DNA of 64,000 nt from the NCBI GenBank assembly GCA_046293135.1, contig JBKBPR010000007.1:11186-75185 (forward strand). Reading direction: 5' to 3'. The translations under genes were made by a program, and so were the position numbers. Shown here piece by piece: positions 61,958 through 64,000 of the stretch (the first letter of the stretch is position 1; each line of letters opens with the position of its first letter). The notes beneath the pieces are model-generated. The model was given only the letters and a program-made list of their open reading frames with translations. It was not told the origin of the DNA and did no database searches. This stretch comes from UBA2638 sp046293135 (lineage in GTDB: Bacteria; Pseudomonadota; Alphaproteobacteria; Micavibrionales; Micavibrionaceae).

Positions 61958-63256
61958 GTGAGCATTATTCAAATAATTTTAAATTTTCGCATTGATTCTA
62001 TAATAAGCCATATTCGCGATAAAACGCCGCGCAGCGTTTTGTTTTTGGTTCTCGCTCTTGCCGCCTATGCATTATGGGGCGTGCCAACCGCCAATGATTT
62101 CGGCGCGGCGGAGCTTATCATTGCACTTTGCCTATTGGCCGCGCTGGTGTCGGGGAATATTGCGGCTTTATTCGCGCCACTATCAAAAAACCTCTGGTTT
62201 GATTATGGCCGATTATTTTTGTTTTGCGGTTTGATTGTGCCGAGCGCTCTGGGCGCGGTGATTTTAGGGCATGATATAGAGCGCATAACGCGTGATCTGA
62301 TTGCCTTCGGATTTTTGCTATTGCCGATTTTGTTTTTTCCGTGTCTCTCTTCTTATCACAACGAAGGCAATGACAAGCCAAAGTCATATAACGTCTTTTC
62401 TTATATATTCACCGCTGCCTGTCTGATCGCTGTTTTTTTCAGCCTACGCGATATTGCGGGATTTTTCGGTATTGAGATTTGGAGTTTGCGCAGCGGGGCG
62501 CGGCTGGATTATCTCGGTAACTCGCCGCTGGTCTTGATGGCTGCCATCCTCATTGGCGGGTTTGGATTGAAATACATCATCAGTGGTGATAATCCGCGTT
62601 CAAGGCTCATCGGCGGGTTTATGCTTATGGCTTTGGTTCTGCCGTTGCTGGTGATGATAATTTCCGTCCAACGTGCCTATATCGGCCTGTTGTGCCTGTC
62701 TATGGCCGTGACGCTCCTATATGTGTTTATTCATGCGCCGAAACGTGCCTTGCTGTTTTGCGTGGTGATAATTTCGTGCGCCATAGTGTTCCAGCCGTTT
62801 TTTTACCTCATTTTTGATTTGTTCCAAACCAAAACAATTCATGTCGGGCTGAACAGCCGTGCTGAGGAATTGCGGGCGATCTGGAACGAGTTATCGGCAC
62901 ATGGTGCTTGGGCTGTTCTTTTCGGTATCGGCTGGGGCGGCATGTTTCCTTCGCCTGCCGTGGCGGATATTCGGGTGAATTTTGCCTATGGCCTTCTACC
63001 CGCCATGCTTTTGAAAACAGGTGTTATCGGGCTGGTTTTAAGCGTGATCTACCTCCTGTTAATGCTACGGCCTATGCTCAAGGAGCTGGATATAAAGCGC
63101 CTCAGCCATATTATATGGGGCATGGCGCTGTCGTTTCCGCTCCTCATCGTGGCGCTTCTATATGGAAGTTATAAATCACTCGATTTTGGCATTTTGCTGC
63201 TGCTGATCGTTTTATGGCCTCTTTCAGTTGCCGATTATGAGCGGAAGAGCGGCTAA
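61958..63256 (+). CDS. O-antigen ligase/polymerase-like membrane protein
   Basis: A 432-residue polytopic protein with about ten hydrophobic segments and the Wzy_C/WaaL-type loop after NSRAEELRAIWNELSAHGAW … FGIGWGG. Related proteins attach O-antigen to lipid A-core or polymerise repeat units. The start is a GTG at 61958; no ATG gives a longer frame. It opens a surface-polysaccharide region, as the next gene is a glycosyltransferase. Confidence 0.8.
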   Translation: MSIIQIILNFRIDSIISHIRDKTPRSVLFLVLALAAYALWGVPTANDFGAAELIIALCLLAALVSGNIAALFAPLSKNLWFDYGRLFLFCGLIVPSALGAVILGHDIERITRDLIAFGFLLLPILFFPCLSSYHNEGNDKPKSYNVFSYIFTAACLIAVFFSLRDIAGFFGIEIWSLRSGARLDYLGNSPLVLMAAILIGGFGLKYIISGDNPRSRLIGGFMLMALVLPLLVMIISVQRAYIGLLCLSMAVTLLYVFIHAPKRALLFCVVIISCAIVFQPFFYLIFDLFQTKTIHVGLNSRAEELRAIWNELSAHGAWAVLFGIGWGGMFPSPAVADIRVNFAYGLLPAMLLKTGVIGLVLSVIYLLLMLRPMLKELDIKRLSHIIWGMALSFPLLIVALLYGSYKSLDFGILLLLIVLWPLSVADYERKSG

Positions 63257-63357
63257 ACACCTCTAAAATGCTTAACTTTCATGCAAAACCTTGCAAAAGG
63301 TCGCAAATTTTTCTAACGTGCCTGAGATTTTTTAGCGAAAAACTTGAAACAATTATT

Positions 63358-64000
63358 ATGCAGCGCCCGTCCATATTGTTCATTAATCGTGTTTATCCGC
63401 CTGCTCGCGGTGCCAGCGGGCGCATTTTATATGATCTGGTTCATCGTTTCGCGCAAGAGGGGTGGGATGTTCATGTGTTGACCACGGGGCGTATCTCGCA
63501 ATCAGAAACATCCGAAAACGTGCACGTTAAGTATATCAAGGGTGTGGAGCGTCCGCGCTTTGATGTCTATTATCTCTGGATATGGCTGAAATTGCTGGTT
63601 GTGGCCTTTATGATGCCCAAAACGCATATTGTTGTCACGATGACCGACCCACCGATGACTTCGCTGATCGGCCGCTTGATGGCACGGTTTAGTGGAATGA
63701 AACACATCCATTGGTGTCAGGATCTTTATCCTGATATTTTGCCCGCAATCGGTGTGAAATTACCGCCATTTATGCGCAAATCACTGACGAGCCTTTCACG
63801 CCGCACGATGCAAAATGCTGATAAAACAATCGTCATCGGGCGCTGTATGGCCCGGCATCTCAGCTATACGGGGCTTGATCCGAAGAAAATCACCGTCATT
63901 CCGAACTGGCCGGTAAGTGAATTGACTGACCCCGTTCACCACGATACGGAATTTTACACCTATATCCAGAATCTTCAGGAAAGCGCCGGATCAAAGGCCT
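63358..64000 (+). CDS. Glycosyltransferase family 4, 5' part
   Basis: The frame opens at ATG 63358 and is still open at the window edge (214 codons). It begins with the GT4 donor-domain pattern (ILFINRVYPPARGASGRILYDLVHRFAQEGWDVHVLT) and continues with DPPMTSLIGRL, HWCQDLYPDI, and ADKTIVIGRCMARHL … KITVIPNW, as in WbuB/RfaB-like transferases. It probably adds a sugar in capsule or O-antigen synthesis. It follows the ligase-like gene by about 100 bp. Confidence 0.9.
   Translation, partial: MQRPSILFINRVYPPARGASGRILYDLVHRFAQEGWDVHVLTTGRISQSETSENVHVKYIKGVERPRFDVYYLWIWLKLLVVAFMMPKTHIVVTMTDPPMTSLIGRLMARFSGMKHIHWCQDLYPDILPAIGVKLPPFMRKSLTSLSRRTMQNADKTIVIGRCMARHLSYTGLDPKKITVIPNWPVSELTDPVHHDTEFYTYIQNLQESAGSKA

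Overview
The window comes from an alphaproteobacterium. The best markers are a two-piece, circularly permuted tmRNA gene (about 37450-37780), an alphaproteobacterial-type SspB ClpXP adaptor (54950-55450), the order hflK-hflC-DUF2065-Do protease-miaA, and an initiator tRNA. The surface proteins (usher-like barrel, LamG/Lcl_C proteins, small Omp25-like barrels) show a Gram-negative envelope. I cannot name the genus; a Micavibrio-like or rhodospirillalean relative is only a guess.

Layout. (1) 1-10705: the right-hand part of an integrated element ('element 1'). It carries a restriction gene and an OLD-type nuclease gene, each broken by one in-frame TAA, a hipBA toxin-antitoxin pair, an iteron-like repeat cluster, a TOPRIM-helicase replication protein, small AlpA-like regulators (one frameshifted) and a tyrosine integrase. 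(2) 10658-17181: a second complete satellite-like element ('element 2'), with two replication proteins (DUF3987-like and Prim-Pol), an AlpA-like regulator, unknown genes and a closely related integrase. Both elements sit one behind the other at the 3' end of the initiator tRNA gene (17137-17213). A 48-bp copy of the tRNA 3' half at 10658-10705 marks the junction between them. Each integrase is flanked by its own set of 7-bp arm-type repeats (TGGGACA in element 1, TGGCACA in element 2). (3) 17387-21248: thiamine thiazole genes thiO-thiS-(unknown)-thiG-thiF. (4) 21331-24694: inorganic pyrophosphatase, a candidate 39-residue protein with its own terminator, a cold-shock protein and a DEAD-box-type RNA helicase. 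(5) 24834-37301: acetolactate synthase behind a leader-peptide attenuator, a repeat-rich spacer, miaA, Do protease, hflC/hflK, mrp, folA, an AT-rich inserted methyltransferase and thyA. (6) 37450-42856: permuted tmRNA, a large LamG/Lcl_C surface protein, a CHAP lipoprotein and a small barrel. (7) 42947-50145: a chaperone-usher-like system: a divergent 1095-residue usher-like barrel, two DUF4402-like secreted subunits, a PapD-like chaperone and an AMIN-type lipoprotein. (8) 50211-52415: two adjacent divergent sigma-70-family proteins. (9) 52494-61872: small membrane and secreted proteins, sspB, a hydrolase, an ABC ATPase, tRNA-Arg(CCG), a second Lcl_C protein with a frameshifted signal peptide, and an outer-membrane barrel. 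(10) 61958-64000: the start of a surface-polysaccharide region (O-antigen ligase/polymerase-like protein and a GT4 glycosyltransferase that runs off the window).

How the parts fit. The left 17 kb is mobile DNA with defence cargo, some of it apparently inactive. The rest is chromosomal backbone with an envelope/adhesion emphasis. Four genes are interrupted: two by nonsense codons and two by one-base differences in A/T homopolymers. The homopolymer cases could be sequencing errors or phase variation, and reads are needed to tell.
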